From assembly GCF_946151055.1 (NCBI RefSeq), contig NZ_CAMGYZ010000003.1:1-64000 (forward strand): 64,000 bases of DNA. Direction: 5' to 3'. Of this stretch, positions 25,980-34,645 are shown piece by piece. Below the pieces are notes generated by a model. That model saw only the letters and a program-made list of their open reading frames with translations, did not search any database and had not been told where the DNA came from. This stretch comes from Bacillus sp. Marseille-Q3570 (GTDB lineage: Bacteria > Bacillota > Bacilli > Bacillales > Fictibacillaceae). Both the position numbers and the translations under genes were made by a program. Position 1 is the stretch's first letter. Each line of letters opens with the position of its first letter.

Positions 25980-27449
25980 GTGGTTTGCGATTTTTGCATC
26001 AGATTTATTGTAAACAGCCAACTGATCAACAAGTTTGTGGCTATCTGCATTCAATCCGATGATTTTCACATTCACACCATTTTGTTTATATTTCAACACG
26101 ATTTTGTCGACAGCTCCGACTGCTGAATCATCCCAGCAATGGGCATGCGTGAAATCGACGACCACAGTTTCTACATCATCTTTAAAATCGAATTTCGCAA
26201 CGAAGTCAGTTACCGATGCGAAGAACAATTGCCCTCTTACTTGGTATGTCTTCGTGTTCAAGTGTTGTTCGATATTCGTATCGACATGTACTTTTGAAAT
26301 TTTAGCAGCAAAGAAGATCGCGCTGAGGATGACCCCGGCAATGACTCCTTTTGAAAGATCGTGTGTCACTACGACTGTCACAACGGTCACGATCATGACT
26401 GCTGCATCTGTTTTCGGCATGACATGCAATTTTGTCAAAGAAGACCAATCGAATGTTCCAATTGAAACCATGATCATGACACCAACCAGGGCGGCCATTG
26501 GGATTTGAACCAATACATTATTGAAAACTAAGATCAACAGCATCAGTACAATCCCAGCAACAAGGGTAGAAAGTCTGCCTCTACCGCCTGATTTTACGTT
26601 TATGACAGATTGTCCGATCATTGCACATCCTGCCATTCCACCAAAAAATCCAGCCACGATGTTTGCTGTCCCTTGACCTTTTGCTTCCTTATTTTTGTCA
26701 CTTTCCGTATCAGTCATATCATCAACGATTTGAGCTGTAAGAAGTGATTCCAACAAACCTACAATCGCTAAAGCGAAAGAATATGGAAAAATGATCTTTA
26801 ATGTTTCAAAGTTAAGTGGAATTTCTGGGATCAAGAAAATAGGCAAAGCTTGCGTCAATTGTCCCATATCCCCGACTGTCCGCACGCCAACACCAGATGT
26901 CACCGCAATTACTGTCATGACGATGATTGCGATCAACGGTGATGGAACAGCTTTTGTGAATCTCGGTAAAATATAAATGATAGCCAAAGCACCAGCGACC
27001 ATTATATACATGATCCAGGTTTCACCGACAAAGTGAGGGAGTTGCGCCATGAAAATCAAGATCGCCAACGCATTGACGAAACCGACCATAACCGACTTAG
27101 GAATGAATTTCATCACTTTTCCAAGCTTCAATACCCCCATCAGAACCTGGATGATACCTGTCAAAATCGTAGCAGCCAGTAGATATTGCAATCCATGATC
27201 AGCAACGAGTGTAGTCATCAGAAGTGCCATCGCACCTGTTGCTGCCGAAATCATTCCTGGTCTACCGCCAACAAATGCAATGACAACTGCGATACAAAAC
27301 GATGCATAGAGACCGACCATCGGATCTACCCCAGCTATGATTGAAAAGGCTATCGCTTCAGGAATCAATGCTAGTGCAACGACGATACCGGCGAGAACAT
27401 CACCCCGGACGTTGCTAAACCATTCTTGTTGTAATTTTTGTACGTTCAA
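25977..27449 (-). CDS. SulP-family anion transporter with STAS domain
   Basis: This 490-residue protein has about ten to twelve membrane helices from [20 protein letters not shown] on, the SulP signature region ([14 protein letters not shown]), [21 protein letters not shown], and a C-terminal STAS domain ([20 protein letters not shown]). It resembles YbaR of B. subtilis and could carry sulfate, bicarbonate or another anion. TTG 27449 is taken as start since GAGAGGTG precedes it by 12 bases; a longer frame to 27491 lacks a ribosome site. Confidence 0.88.
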   Translation of the reverse strand: MNVQKLQQEWFSNVRGDVLAGIVVALALIPEAIAFSIIAGVDPMVGLYASFCIAVVIAFVGGRPGMISAATGAMALLMTTLVADHGLQYLLAATILTGIIQVLMGVLKLGKVMKFIPKSVMVGFVNALAILIFMAQLPHFVGETWIMYIMVAGALAIIYILPRFTKAVPSPLIAIIVMTVIAVTSGVGVRTVGDMGQLTQALPIFLIPEIPLNFETLKIIFPYSFALAIVGLLESLLTAQIVDDMTDTESDKNKEAKGQGTANIVAGFFGGMAGCAMIGQSVINVKSGGRGRLSTLVAGIVLMLLILVFNNVLVQIPMAALVGVMIMVSIGTFDWSSLTKLHVMPKTDAAVMIVTVVTVVVTHDLSKGVIAGVILSAIFFAAKISKVHVDTNIEQHLNTKTYQVRGQLFFASVTDFVAKFDFKDDVETVVVDFTHAHCWDDSAVGAVDKIVLKYKQNGVNVKIIGLNADSHKLVDQLAVYNKSDAKIANH

Positions 27450-27845
27450 TGACTTAAAGCACCTCTCTCTTTCTATAGTTTTAAATATCAATGACTTTCA
27501 ACTCTCATGAAAGTCGGGGCCGTTGTGAACATACGGATTATAACATCGTTTGTAAATGAAAGGTAATACCAGGAAAGCGTATTCTTCTGTTTAAAACTAC
27601 AATTTTCACCCGAATTCTCTCTCTAATAGGTAAACCTGAGTAATTCACCTGAAAAATAAAGTTTGAAAATTGTAAAATCAATGAAAAAGTGAGAAAATCA
27701 GATTATCATTACATACATTTACTAAAAGGAGGGCTTTTCGAAATTCACTCCCTTTCTGCAGGCGATTCCTGCAGGAATCTCGTGAATTTCACTTAAAATC
27801 AATAAAGTCCTTTTAAGAGATCCTTTTGGATGTAAGGAGGAAAAC
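27450..27845. other. Gene-free stretch between SulP and UspA genes
   Basis: The 396 bases hold a small hairpin GACTTTC-AACTCTCAT-GAAAGTC (27494-27516) and a nested palindrome at 27740-27790, where GAAATTCAC/GTGAATTTC encloses CTGCAGG/CCTGCAG. The second resembles a short relative of the R2 repeats. No convincing reading frame is seen. Confidence 0.6.
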
Positions 27846-28265
27846 ATGTTTAAACGGATCCTATTAGCATCAGATGGTTCAGAGCATGCTATGCGAGCAG
27901 CAGAGAAAGCAAGCTTCATTGCAAAAGGCGACGAAAAAGCGAAAGTGACGATCGTTTATGTAATTGATGGAGCTACGTCAAAAACAGATGTTTTATCAGA
28001 AGGAAGCAAAGAAGCGATAGAAGAAAAACGTAAAAGAAGACTGCAGAATACCGAGGTAGTTCTTGTGAAAAATAAGATTCCATACGAAATAGAGGTCCTG
28101 AGGGGCGAACCAGGACCAACAATCGTAAAGTATGCAAATGAAAATTCTTATGACCTGGTTGTCATCGGCAGCAGAGGACTGAATACATTCCAGGAGATGG
28201 TATTGGGGAGTGTCAGCCATAAGGTTGCTAAGCGTGTCCATTGCCCGGTCATGATAGTGAAATAG
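27846..28265 (+). CDS. Universal stress protein (UspA family)
   Basis: This 139-residue single-domain Usp starts MFKRILLASDGSEHA, with ATP-binding loop GSRGLNTFQEMVLGSVS (G-2x-G-9x-G-S pattern) and end HCPVMIVK. An AAGGAGG site stands directly before ATG 27846. Usp proteins bind ATP and support survival under stress, with unclear biochemistry. It is divergent from SulP, as Usp and SulP genes often neighbour each other. Confidence 0.93.
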   Translation: MFKRILLASDGSEHAMRAAEKASFIAKGDEKAKVTIVYVIDGATSKTDVLSEGSKEAIEEKRKRRLQNTEVVLVKNKIPYEIEVLRGEPGPTIVKYANENSYDLVVIGSRGLNTFQEMVLGSVSHKVAKRVHCPVMIVK

Positions 28266-28345
28266 AACTTATGTATAATAGGAGTCATTATCTTGGCGCA
28301 GAGTGAGTTTTACTTGTTATTATACTTTTTCTATTAGTGCAATAA

Positions 28346-28370
28346 AAAGGGGTAAGCAAAACCCCTTTCT
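28346..28370 (-). terminator. Terminator of the YjcZ-like gene
   Basis: AAAGGGGT and ACCCCTTT enclose AAGCAAA, directly beyond the stop of the small gene. A-rich flanks give a U-tract on the minus strand. Confidence 0.75.
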
Positions 28371-28371
28371 A

Positions 28372-28512
28372 TTACCAGCCAAAGCCGCCACAGAAGCCGC
28401 GACGACGTCTTGGTCTAGAAGCTGCTGCTCCTACGATTACAAGAAGAATGAACAGGATCAGAACCAATACTGCTACTTTTCCTGTATTTACACCACCTAC
28501 TGCATCACTCAT
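28372..28512 (-). CDS. YjcZ-like small sporulation membrane peptide
   Basis: The 46-residue product begins MSDAVGGVNTGKVA. It has one hydrophobic helix (LVLILFILLVIVGAAA) and a basic then Gly/aromatic tail (RPRRRRGFCGGFGW). The helix motif and GFGW end are those of the YjcZ/YhcZ type small peptides found in spore formers. GGAGG lies ten bases before the ATG. A mother-cell-type -10 box is upstream, and a terminator follows. Function in spores is not defined. Confidence 0.75.
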   Translation of the reverse strand: MSDAVGGVNTGKVAVLVLILFILLVIVGAAASRPRRRRGFCGGFGW

Positions 28513-28545
28513 GAAATAACCTCCTTATTCACCATAAGATAGTAC

Positions 28546-28573
28546 TATCCTATGCTTGTACTACAAGGCTTGT
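28546..28573 (-). promoter_or_regulatory. Possible SigK-type promoter
   Basis: On the minus strand GCATAGGATA fits the SigK -10 form CATANNNTA, with an AC dinucleotide 17 bases upstream. It overlaps the palindrome GATAGTACTATC (28538-28549). The match fits a spore gene but is short. Confidence 0.35.
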
Positions 28574-28579
28574 TTGGGT

Positions 28580-28619
28580 AATTGGACAAGACTTTCAGAA
28601 ATTGGTCAAGTGCCTCTAA
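28580..28619. repeat. Two-unit 20-bp repeat, core AATTGGACAAG
   Basis: AATTGGACAAG at 28580 and AATTGGTCAAG at 28600 are exactly 20 bases apart. The word is close to the AATTGTACAAGAT core of the array at 34740. Confidence 0.6.
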
Positions 28620-28716
28620 CACTGCTTTGCACAATAAATAGTCCTAAAATACCAATTGGAGACGAATTCTATTTCAAGATCATTTGAACGATAAAAAAAT
28701 TGAGAGAGGTCTTGCT

Positions 28717-29334
28717 ATGCAATTCACACCTCCAAATCCAACGGGTCAGGTTGTCATTCAATCCGATCAATTGATACAGAAACCGTCTGATTATACATTG
28801 ATTGGAAAAGGCAGAAGTGCGTTTGTATTTAAGGATGAAAATTATAATACTGCAGTGAAAGTGTTTTTTACTCAATTTGCTCATCTTGCAAAGCAGGAAG
28901 GCGAAATATATAAGAGACTTAGCGGTTCACCATTCTTTCCAGAAATCTATGAGGTTGGACCGGATTTTATTGTTATGGAGTATATTGAAGGTCATACCTT
29001 CTATGAATGTTTGCAGAAAGGGATTCCGATTACAGACGAAATGATCAAGAAAGTAGATGAGGCATTGGATTTTGCTAGATCAAAAGGTCTTAATCCATCG
29101 GACATCCACCTGCGTAATCTCATTTTTACAACTGATGGGGCAGTCAAGGTGATTGATGTGGTACGTTTCACTCAGGATAAAAAGTGTCGTCAATGGGATG
29201 ATCTGAAACGTGGCTATCACCGTTTTTATAAGAGGTTATCTTTAAAGAAAATTCCCAAGGGACTCATTGAACTCATTGCGCTCTATTATAAAAAAGTCAT
29301 TGTCCCACTCCGTTCAAAAGAACTTACCGATTGA
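28717..29334 (+). CDS. Kinase-like protein, YrzF/PrkD type
   Basis: This 205-residue protein has a reduced protein-kinase fold: glycine loop IGKGRSAFVF, lysine in TAVKVFF, hinge VMEYIEGHTF, DIHLRNLIF in place of the HRD...N loop and VIDVVRF in place of DFG. It is shorter than a full kinase and resembles B. subtilis YrzF, whose activity is uncertain. ATG 28717 follows GAGAGGT; an upstream TTG (28684) has no ribosome site. Phosphotransfer would need testing since the catalytic Asp of HRD is not in its usual setting. Confidence 0.8.
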   Translation: MQFTPPNPTGQVVIQSDQLIQKPSDYTLIGKGRSAFVFKDENYNTAVKVFFTQFAHLAKQEGEIYKRLSGSPFFPEIYEVGPDFIVMEYIEGHTFYECLQKGIPITDEMIKKVDEALDFARSKGLNPSDIHLRNLIFTTDGAVKVIDVVRFTQDKKCRQWDDLKRGYHRFYKRLSLKKIPKGLIELIALYYKKVIVPLRSKELTD

Positions 29335-29340
29335 TCGAAA

Positions 29341-29370
29341 GTCGCTGATACACATCAGCGGCTTTTTTAG
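29341..29370 (+). terminator. Rho-independent terminator
   Basis: GTCGCTGAT-ACAC-ATCAGCGGC is followed by six T, directly after the kinase-like gene. Confidence 0.85.
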
Positions 29371-29434
29371 GTGCATAACTCCTCTTACGGATACAAAACC
29401 TAAGGACATGAAACATTTTAGAGGAGTTGTTCTG

Positions 29435-30592
29435 ATGAAGAAATTGACGATGATCTTATTTTCACTATCCCTTGTTTTGACAGCTTGTGGTGGAAATAAC
29501 AACCCCGGCTCTAATGCCAGTCCAGAAAATACCGAAGCAAATCCGCATCCGTCCCCTGAATCGAATGAGGCGAAGGTTCAAGAGGTCAATCCGAAAGACA
29601 CCCAGCATGGTAAAAATCAGATTGAAACGATCGGATTTCTAGAACCCATCGACCCGAATAAAGCAGTGAATGAAGTGAAAAAAGTTGGCAAACATTTATC
29701 AAACGTCGCTTTTTTCAGCTACCAGGTCAAGGCAGATGGAAGTTTGACATCGATCAAGGATGATGCTGCAATTGCAGAAGCGAAAAAAGCTGGCGCTACA
29801 CCGATGATGGTGCTTACGAATTTTACAGAAGGGAATTTTTCACCTGATATCGCCCACACCATTTTTACAGATAAGAAAGCGAACAAGGCATTGATCCAAA
29901 ATGTATTAACAACAATGAAACAAAAAGGATATGAAGCTTTGAACATCGATTTTGAGCATATCCGCGAAGAGGATCGGGAGCTGTACAATGGATTCCTCGA
30001 CACAATCCTTCCACAAGCAAGAAAGGCAGGTTACACCGTTTCTACTGCTCTGGCTCCTAAAAAGAGTGATGAAGAAGCAGGGCCATGGCACGGTGCACAT
30101 GATTATAAACGTCATGGTGAGATAGCTGATTATGTAATCCTGATGACGTACGAGTGGGGCTGGTCAGGCGGACCTCCAATGGCGGTTTCTCCCATCCCTC
30201 AAGTAAGAGAGGTAGTAGAATATGCATTATCCAAAATTCCACCAGAGAAAATTGTTATGGGTGCACCACTTTATGGCTATGATTGGACCCTCCCATACGA
30301 AAAAGGTGGTAAGTTTGCAAAACGATTGTCTCCAAAAGAGGCTGCAGAACTAGCTATCAAAGAAAATGTGGAGGTCCAATACGACAACAAATCTCAGGCA
30401 CCGCATTTCAAATATAAAGATGATCAAGGAAAAGAACATGAGGTCTGGTTCGAAAATGAGCAAAGCATGCAAGCAAAATTCAATCTTGTCAAAGAGTACA
30501 AACTTAGAGGACTTGCGTATTGGGTTCTGGGAGAAGAGTTTCCTGAAAACTGGACGATGTTAGAGGATCAATTTACGATCAAAAAGCCATAA
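29435..30592 (+). CDS. GH18 lipoprotein, spore-cortex hydrolase type
   Basis: This 385-residue protein has a lipoprotein signal (MKKLTMILFSLSLVLTAC), a Pro/Asn/Glu-rich linker, then a GH18 barrel. YEALNIDFEHI carries the catalytic D-x-E of the DxxDxDxE motif. VILMTYEWGWSGGPPMAVSPI and MGAPLYGYDW are typical of the YaaH/YdhD/YvbX group. Those relatives act on spore peptidoglycan as N-acetylglucosaminidases. This copy has no LysM. ATG 29435 follows GAGGAG. Membrane anchoring suggests action at the cell or forespore surface. Confidence 0.88.
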   Translation: MKKLTMILFSLSLVLTACGGNNNPGSNASPENTEANPHPSPESNEAKVQEVNPKDTQHGKNQIETIGFLEPIDPNKAVNEVKKVGKHLSNVAFFSYQVKADGSLTSIKDDAAIAEAKKAGATPMMVLTNFTEGNFSPDIAHTIFTDKKANKALIQNVLTTMKQKGYEALNIDFEHIREEDRELYNGFLDTILPQARKAGYTVSTALAPKKSDEEAGPWHGAHDYKRHGEIADYVILMTYEWGWSGGPPMAVSPIPQVREVVEYALSKIPPEKIVMGAPLYGYDWTLPYEKGGKFAKRLSPKEAAELAIKENVEVQYDNKSQAPHFKYKDDQGKEHEVWFENEQSMQAKFNLVKEYKLRGLAYWVLGEEFPENWTMLEDQFTIKKP

Positions 30593-30607
30593 ACATGTAA
30601 TAAAAAA

Positions 30608-30657
30608 GAGGCTGTCTAAAAAGTGTCTTACACTTTTCTTTTGGACAGTCCCTTTTT
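30608..30657. terminator. Long hairpin repeat (R4) serving convergent genes
   Basis: GGCTGTC...AAAAAGTGT and ACACTTTT...GGACAGTCC fold on each other and end in CTTTTT. It lies between the GH18 gene and the convergent crcB pair. Relatives are at 14059, 43164 and 47847. Confidence 0.75.
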
Positions 30658-30701
30658 AAATTATCAACCTTATCAAGAAACTTGCATAGAACCGGTGAGC
30701 T

Positions 30702-31055
30702 TTAAATGTAAAGGCCAATTGCCGCTCCTATGAGGCCAAGCAGGATTGATGAAAACAGATAAATGCCTACGGTCTTGAACCTTTTCGATTTCAACAATTC
30801 CATCATTTCCATACTGAACGTCGAAAAGGTTGTGAAGGCACCGCAAAAACCGATACCGAACATATACCAAACCCATTGAGGGGATTGATTGGATATGTGT
30901 AGTCCTGCCAAAACACCAAGGATAATCGAACCTGATAGGTTGACGATCCACGTGGCGAAAGGGAAAGATGAATTACTTTCTCTTGGGATCCATTTGCTGA
31001 CCATAAAGCGGAATAGTGCACCGATCGAACCGCCAATCCCGACTAGCGTCATCAT
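30702..31055 (-). CDS. crcB: Fluoride channel subunit CrcB (second gene of pair)
   Basis: This 117-residue Fluc/CrcB protein has four helices, the N-terminal GGSIGALFRFMV motif, WIVNLSGSIILG and GFCGAFTTFSTFSMEMM, the TTFSTF stretch lining the fluoride path. Fluc channels are dual-topology dimers that leak cytosolic fluoride out. Its ATG overlaps the stop of the upstream crcB by four bases. Bacilli often have two crcB genes whose products may form a heterodimer. Confidence 0.93.
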   Translation of the reverse strand: MMTLVGIGGSIGALFRFMVSKWIPRESNSSFPFATWIVNLSGSIILGVLAGLHISNQSPQWVWYMFGIGFCGAFTTFSTFSMEMMELLKSKRFKTVGIYLFSSILLGLIGAAIGLYI

Positions 31056-31441
31056 CCAGCTTCACCTCTTTCTTCAACTTTCCGGTAGGCAAGTCTATGA
31101 CCGAAGTAAGATAAAGCCAGTCCACCAGCAACGCTTGCCACTACATATACAATCATACTTAAAATCTGTGCATGCTGGAGAAGCTGAATCGATTCAACTG
31201 AAAAGGTGGAAAAGGTGGTGAAAGATCCTGTAAAACCAGTGCCGATCAATAAAGATATATTTGGCGACACCCATTTCTTTTGAGTGATGAAGGTCAAAAA
31301 CCAGGCCAGAAAAAAGCACCCGAGCAAATTGACAGATAAAGTTCCAATCGGAAAACCATTCTCCGTATACAACCATTCACCAAGCATGTATCTGCTGATC
31401 GAACCGAAAAAACCTCCGATCATGACGAGCAATATACTCAA
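31052..31441 (-). CDS. crcB: Fluoride channel subunit CrcB (first gene of pair)
   Basis: This ~129-residue CrcB shows GGFFGSISRYMLG, SVNLLGCFFLAW and GFTGSFTTFSTFSVESIQLL. TTG 31441 is preferred because GAGGTG lies seven bases upstream; an ATG at 31456 overlaps that site. The leader is under 130 bases and shows no fluoride-riboswitch core. It is divergent from the arsR gene. Confidence 0.9.
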   Translation of the reverse strand: MSILLVMIGGFFGSISRYMLGEWLYTENGFPIGTLSVNLLGCFFLAWFLTFITQKKWVSPNISLLIGTGFTGSFTTFSTFSVESIQLLQHAQILSMIVYVVASVAGGLALSYFGHRLAYRKVEERGEAG

Positions 31442-31527
31442 TATCGTGCACCTCATTTATTTAAAACGGACTATTGTAAATACTAAACTTAATGTATCAT
31501 AATTTACTGCGGGAAAGTAATTATCTG

Positions 31528-31556
31528 TTGCATATATAAGAATATACTTATATAAT
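31528..31556 (+). promoter_or_regulatory. arsR-arsB promoter with ArsR operator
   Basis: TTGCAT (31528-31533) and TATAAT (31551-31556) are separated by 17 bases. The spacer and -10 box are covered by a perfect inverted repeat TATATAAG-AATATA-CTTATATA (31533-31554), placed where a bound ArsR would block RNA polymerase. Confidence 0.8.
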
Positions 31557-31581
31557 GATTTTGGGTTGGAGGTGAATCCTA

Positions 31582-31926
31582 ATGGAAACGACACTAATTG
31601 AAACCGAAAAAGCGGCTCAAGTTTTAAAACTACTGGGAGATAAAACACGGCTTACGATCATTTCACTTGTCAACGAGCAAGAATGTTGTGTTTGTGAATT
31701 CGTCGAGATTTTAAAAATGAGTCAACCAGCAATCAGCCAACACCTCAGAAAATTACGGGACGCTGGACTTGTAAAAGAACAACGAAAAGGACAATGGATC
31801 TTTTATTCCATTAATAAAGAGTTTGAAGGATACTCTATGATAAAGGAAATTCTGAAGCATGTCCCTGATGGTGCTCATCATTTCGAAGCACTCGAAAAAG
31901 CAGGGCTGCGAATCCGTTGCACTTGA
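31582..31926 (+). CDS. arsR: ArsR-family arsenite-responsive repressor (module 1)
   Basis: This 114-residue winged-helix repressor has ECCVCEFVEIL, a CxC-type metalloid site on the DNA-recognition side as in ELCVCDL of classical ArsR. SQPAISQHLRKLRDAGLVKEQRKGQWIFY is the helix-turn-helix and wing. Arsenite binding should release it from the operator at 31533-31554. GGAGGTG precedes ATG 31582. Its TGA stop (31924-31926) lies in the first bases of an R1 element. Confidence 0.93.
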   Translation: METTLIETEKAAQVLKLLGDKTRLTIISLVNEQECCVCEFVEILKMSQPAISQHLRKLRDAGLVKEQRKGQWIFYSINKEFEGYSMIKEILKHVPDGAHHFEALEKAGLRIRCT

Positions 31927-32008
31927 AGAAAGTACATAGACTTTCTTCAGTATAAGCGCAATTAAGGCTTAATCTACGCTAAAGCTTGATTTCACCAAGT
32001 TTTCTTTA
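31923..32008 (+). repeat. R1 element between arsR and arsB
   Basis: This full R1 copy has left end TTGAAGAAAGTAC, hairpin AAAGT...ACTTTCTTCAGTATAAGCGC, middle AATTAAGGCTTAATCTACGC and right end CCAAGTTTTCTTTA. It spans the arsR stop codon to about 20 bases before the arsB start, with the arsB ribosome site just outside. Confidence 0.85.
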
Positions 32009-32028
32009 CGATAATTGGAGGTTTTGAA

Positions 32029-33327
32029 TTGTTAGCAGTCATCTTAGCATTATTCATTTTTATTGTTACATTAATTCTCGTCATATGGCAGCCGAAAGGT
32101 TTAGGGATCGGCTGGTCCGCATGTGGAGGTGCGATTTTAGCCTTACTAGTCGGTGTTGTCGATTTCGGCGACGTCATCGCGGTTACTGATATTGTCTGGA
32201 ATGCGACACTGGCCTTCATCGCGATCATCATCATTTCCCTGATCCTCGATGAAATCGGCTTTTTCGAATGGTCTGCTTTACACATGGCAAGGATTGCTGG
32301 TGGAAACGGCTTGAAAATGTTCGTGTATGTCACGATTCTCGGCTCGATTGTTGCAGCTTTCTTCGCGAATGATGGTGCAGCATTGATTTTGACACCGATT
32401 GTTCTTGCAATGGTTCGAGCTCTTGATTTTAAAGAACGGATGATCCTTCCATTCATCATGGCAAGTGGTTTCATTGCAGATACGACTTCGTTGCCATTAA
32501 TCGTCAGTAATCTGGTGAACATCGTATCAGCGGATGTGTTCGACATCGGTTTCGTCGAATATGCGTCGCGGATGATCGTCCCTAACTTTTTCGCAATCGG
32601 AGCGAGCATCCTTGTGTTGTATTTGTATTTCAGAAAAGATATTCCAGCTGATTATGATTTGAAACAGCTGAAAAAACCAGTCGATGCCATAAAGGATCAC
32701 AAGATGTTCCGCCTTTCCTGGCTGGTATTAGCTATACTGTTGGTTGGATACTTTGCGAGTGAATTTTTCGGCATCCCAGTATCGATCATAGCGGGAATCG
32801 TCGCCATCTTCTTCTTGTTCATGGCACAGAAAAGTCCTGCAGTTGCGACCAGGAAAGTGGTAAAAGGAGCACCCTGGGCGATCGTCTTTTTCTCCATCGG
32901 TATGTATGTTGTCGTCTACGGTCTTCGAAACGAAGGTTTGACGGATGTATTGGCATCGGTTATTGAGGCGGCAGCTGATCAAGGCTTGTTCGTTGCAACG
33001 ATATCGATGGGCTTCATAGCAGCGATTCTTTCCTCGATCATGAACAACATGCCGACCGTCATGATTGATGCACTTGCCATTCAAGATACAGCGGCATCCG
33101 GAACCATCCGTGAAGCATTGATCTATGCCAACGTCATCGGATCAGATCTTGGGCCTAAGATTACGCCGATCGGATCCCTTGCAACATTGTTATGGCTTCA
33201 TGTCCTCTCATTGAAAGGGGTGAAAATCTCCTGGGGCTATTATTTTAAAATTGGTGTAATCCTGACGATCCCAACATTGTTCATCACCCTAACCGGACTT
33301 TACATCTGGTTATTGATCATATCTTAA
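32029..33327 (+). CDS. arsB: Arsenite efflux pump ArsB
   Basis: This 432-residue ArsB-type permease has about twelve helices, [42 protein letters not shown] and [12 protein letters not shown]. These match the ArsB/NhaD superfamily signatures. It extrudes As(III) and Sb(III) using the proton gradient. Start is TTG 32029 with TTGGAGG before it. It follows arsR with an R1 element between and precedes arsC by 26 bases. Confidence 0.93.
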   Translation: MLAVILALFIFIVTLILVIWQPKGLGIGWSACGGAILALLVGVVDFGDVIAVTDIVWNATLAFIAIIIISLILDEIGFFEWSALHMARIAGGNGLKMFVYVTILGSIVAAFFANDGAALILTPIVLAMVRALDFKERMILPFIMASGFIADTTSLPLIVSNLVNIVSADVFDIGFVEYASRMIVPNFFAIGASILVLYLYFRKDIPADYDLKQLKKPVDAIKDHKMFRLSWLVLAILLVGYFASEFFGIPVSIIAGIVAIFFLFMAQKSPAVATRKVVKGAPWAIVFFSIGMYVVVYGLRNEGLTDVLASVIEAAADQGLFVATISMGFIAAILSSIMNNMPTVMIDALAIQDTAASGTIREALIYANVIGSDLGPKITPIGSLATLLWLHVLSLKGVKISWGYYFKIGVILTIPTLFITLTGLYIWLLIIS

Positions 33328-33353
33328 AAATTAACTAAAAGGAGTTATGTAAA

Positions 33354-33773
33354 ATGTCTAAACCGATCATCTATTTTCTATGTACAGGAAACTCTTGCCG
33401 CAGCCAGATGGCTGAAGGATTCGGGAAAAAATATCTTGGAGATAAGTATGAAGTCCATTCTGCTGGAATCGAAGCACACGGTCTAAACCCGAACGCGGTA
33501 AAAGCGATGGAAGAAGTCGAGATTGATATCACTGATCAAACCTCGGACATTATCGATCCAGAAATTTTGAATAAAGCTGATTTTGTCGTTACGCTATGTG
33601 GAGATGCAAATGATAAGTGCCCAATGACTCCTCCCAACGTAAAACGTGACCACTGGGGATTCGATGACCCTGCAAAAGCTGAGGGAACTGAAGAAGAAAA
33701 GTGGGCATTCTTCCAACGTGTCCGTGATGAAATCAGTGAACGCATCCAGAAGTTCGCAAAAGAAGGAAAGTAA
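33354..33773 (+). CDS. arsC: Thioredoxin-coupled arsenate reductase ArsC
   Basis: This 139-residue enzyme has a low-molecular-weight phosphatase fold. The P-loop [12 protein letters not shown] carries the nucleophilic cysteine (residue 10), and CGDANDKCP (about 82-89) holds the two further cysteines that shuttle the disulfide to thioredoxin. It reduces arsenate to arsenite for ArsB. Length equals the plasmid pI258 enzyme. AAGGAG precedes ATG 33354. Confidence 0.96.
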   Translation: MSKPIIYFLCTGNSCRSQMAEGFGKKYLGDKYEVHSAGIEAHGLNPNAVKAMEEVEIDITDQTSDIIDPEILNKADFVVTLCGDANDKCPMTPPNVKRDHWGFDDPAKAEGTEEEKWAFFQRVRDEISERIQKFAKEGK

Positions 33774-33812
33774 TTTAACCGGTTTGAAAAAAATGATGAA
33801 GGAGAGGTTTTC

Positions 33813-34280
33813 ATGATCAACCGTATGCATGTCGCTGTAAACTGCAGTGATCTAGATAAGTCTCTTGAATTCTATAAAAGCTTTTTTGGTGCTGAGCCTA
33901 CAAAAGTAAAGGATAATTATGCGAAGTTCGAGCTTGAAGAACCAGCATTGCATTTTTCGTTGAATGTCCGTGAGTTTAACAAGGAAGGCGTATTGAATCA
34001 CTTAGGTTTTCAGGTGAACAATACAGAAGATGTATTGAAAATGGGTGAACGCCTTCGCGAATCCGGATTGCTTCTAATCGATGAAATGGATACGACATGC
34101 TGCTATGCTGTTCAGGATAAGGTTTGGGTTTATGATCCAGACGGGAATGCCTGGGAGATCTTCTACACGAAAGAGGATTCTGAGTTCGAATCGGCAGGGG
34201 ATGCGCGTGACCTTTCTTTATGCTGTGCCCCGCCACAGCCGCAGCCGATCAATATTGAATTGACATCACCTAAAAAGTAA
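33813..34280 (+). CDS. arsI: ArsI/CadI-family C-As lyase (glyoxalase fold)
   Basis: This 155-residue vicinal-oxygen-chelate protein has N-terminal NRMHVAVNCSDL with the first metal histidine, LNHLGFQVNN with the second, TTCCYAVQDK with the vicinal Cys pair that binds trivalent arsenic, and DPDGNAWEIFY with the metal glutamate. ArsI splits the C-As bond of methylarsenite with Fe(II) and oxygen, turning it into arsenite for ArsB. A second Cys pair (SLCCAPP) is near the end. GGAGAGG precedes the ATG. Confidence 0.9.
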   Translation: MINRMHVAVNCSDLDKSLEFYKSFFGAEPTKVKDNYAKFELEEPALHFSLNVREFNKEGVLNHLGFQVNNTEDVLKMGERLRESGLLLIDEMDTTCCYAVQDKVWVYDPDGNAWEIFYTKEDSEFESAGDARDLSLCCAPPQPQPINIELTSPKK

Positions 34281-34355
34281 GGTGTAACAGTTGAGTGTGG
34301 TAAGCGAATACTCTAAACTAAGGTGAGAAATGCTTTAATTGGAAGGAAGAGATTG

Positions 34356-34637
34356 ATGCAAATTACAGATACCGCAAAACAAGCGATCGAGGGTATCCTT
34401 CATCAGAATGATGCAAAAGGAATCCGCATCTATTTTGCAGGCATGGGCTGAGGCGGTCCCAAATTGGGAATGGCTCTGGATGAGCCTCAAGAAAATGATA
34501 AAGTAGAGGAATTGAATGGCATCCGTGTATCCATCGACGAACGAATTGTTTCTGTTACAGATGGAATCACGGTTGATTTTCAGCAAACGCCACAAGGAGC
34601 CGGATTGGTATTCCTTGGCCAGGATGAATGCTGTTAA
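34356..34637 (+). CDS. HesB-like selenoprotein candidate (in-frame UGA as Sec32)
   Basis: ATG 34356 follows GGAAGGA. The frame runs 93 codons to TAA 34635-34637 with one in-frame TGA (34449-34451, codon 32). On both sides the sequence is clearly HesB/IscA-like: RIYFAGMG-x-GGPKLGMALDEP, then NGIRVSIDERIVS and end GQDECC. Codon 32 is the position where relatives have Cys or selenocysteine (G-x-G-U-GGP). A SECIS-like hairpin lies at 34472-34486. It is last in the ars operon, spaced like a normal gene, with a terminator after it. A role in thiol/selenol chemistry with arsenic is inferred. An ordinary nonsense mutation cannot be excluded, but the undamaged downstream frame argues against it. Confidence 0.75.
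34472..34486 (+). promoter_or_regulatory. Candidate bacterial SECIS hairpin
   Basis: GGCTC-TGGAT-GAGCC is a perfect 5-bp stem whose apical loop starts 25 bases after the UGA and has G as its second base. This agrees with the bacterial SECIS description (loop about 16-37 bases from UGA, a G among the first two loop bases). An outer stem TGAGGC / GCCTCA (34449-34454 and 34484-34489) competes with or extends it and includes the UGA itself. Confidence 0.6.
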
Positions 34638-34645
34638 TGAAAATG

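Noticed and set aside
31442-31581. Fluoride riboswitch before the crcB pair
   Set aside because: The leader is too short and lacks the conserved riboswitch core; the space is taken by the divergent arsR promoter.
34356-34451. Treat the HesB-like gene as a plain pseudogene stopped at codon 32
   Set aside because: Downstream codons are undamaged to a natural stop, the stop sits exactly at the known Cys/Sec position, and a SECIS-like hairpin follows.
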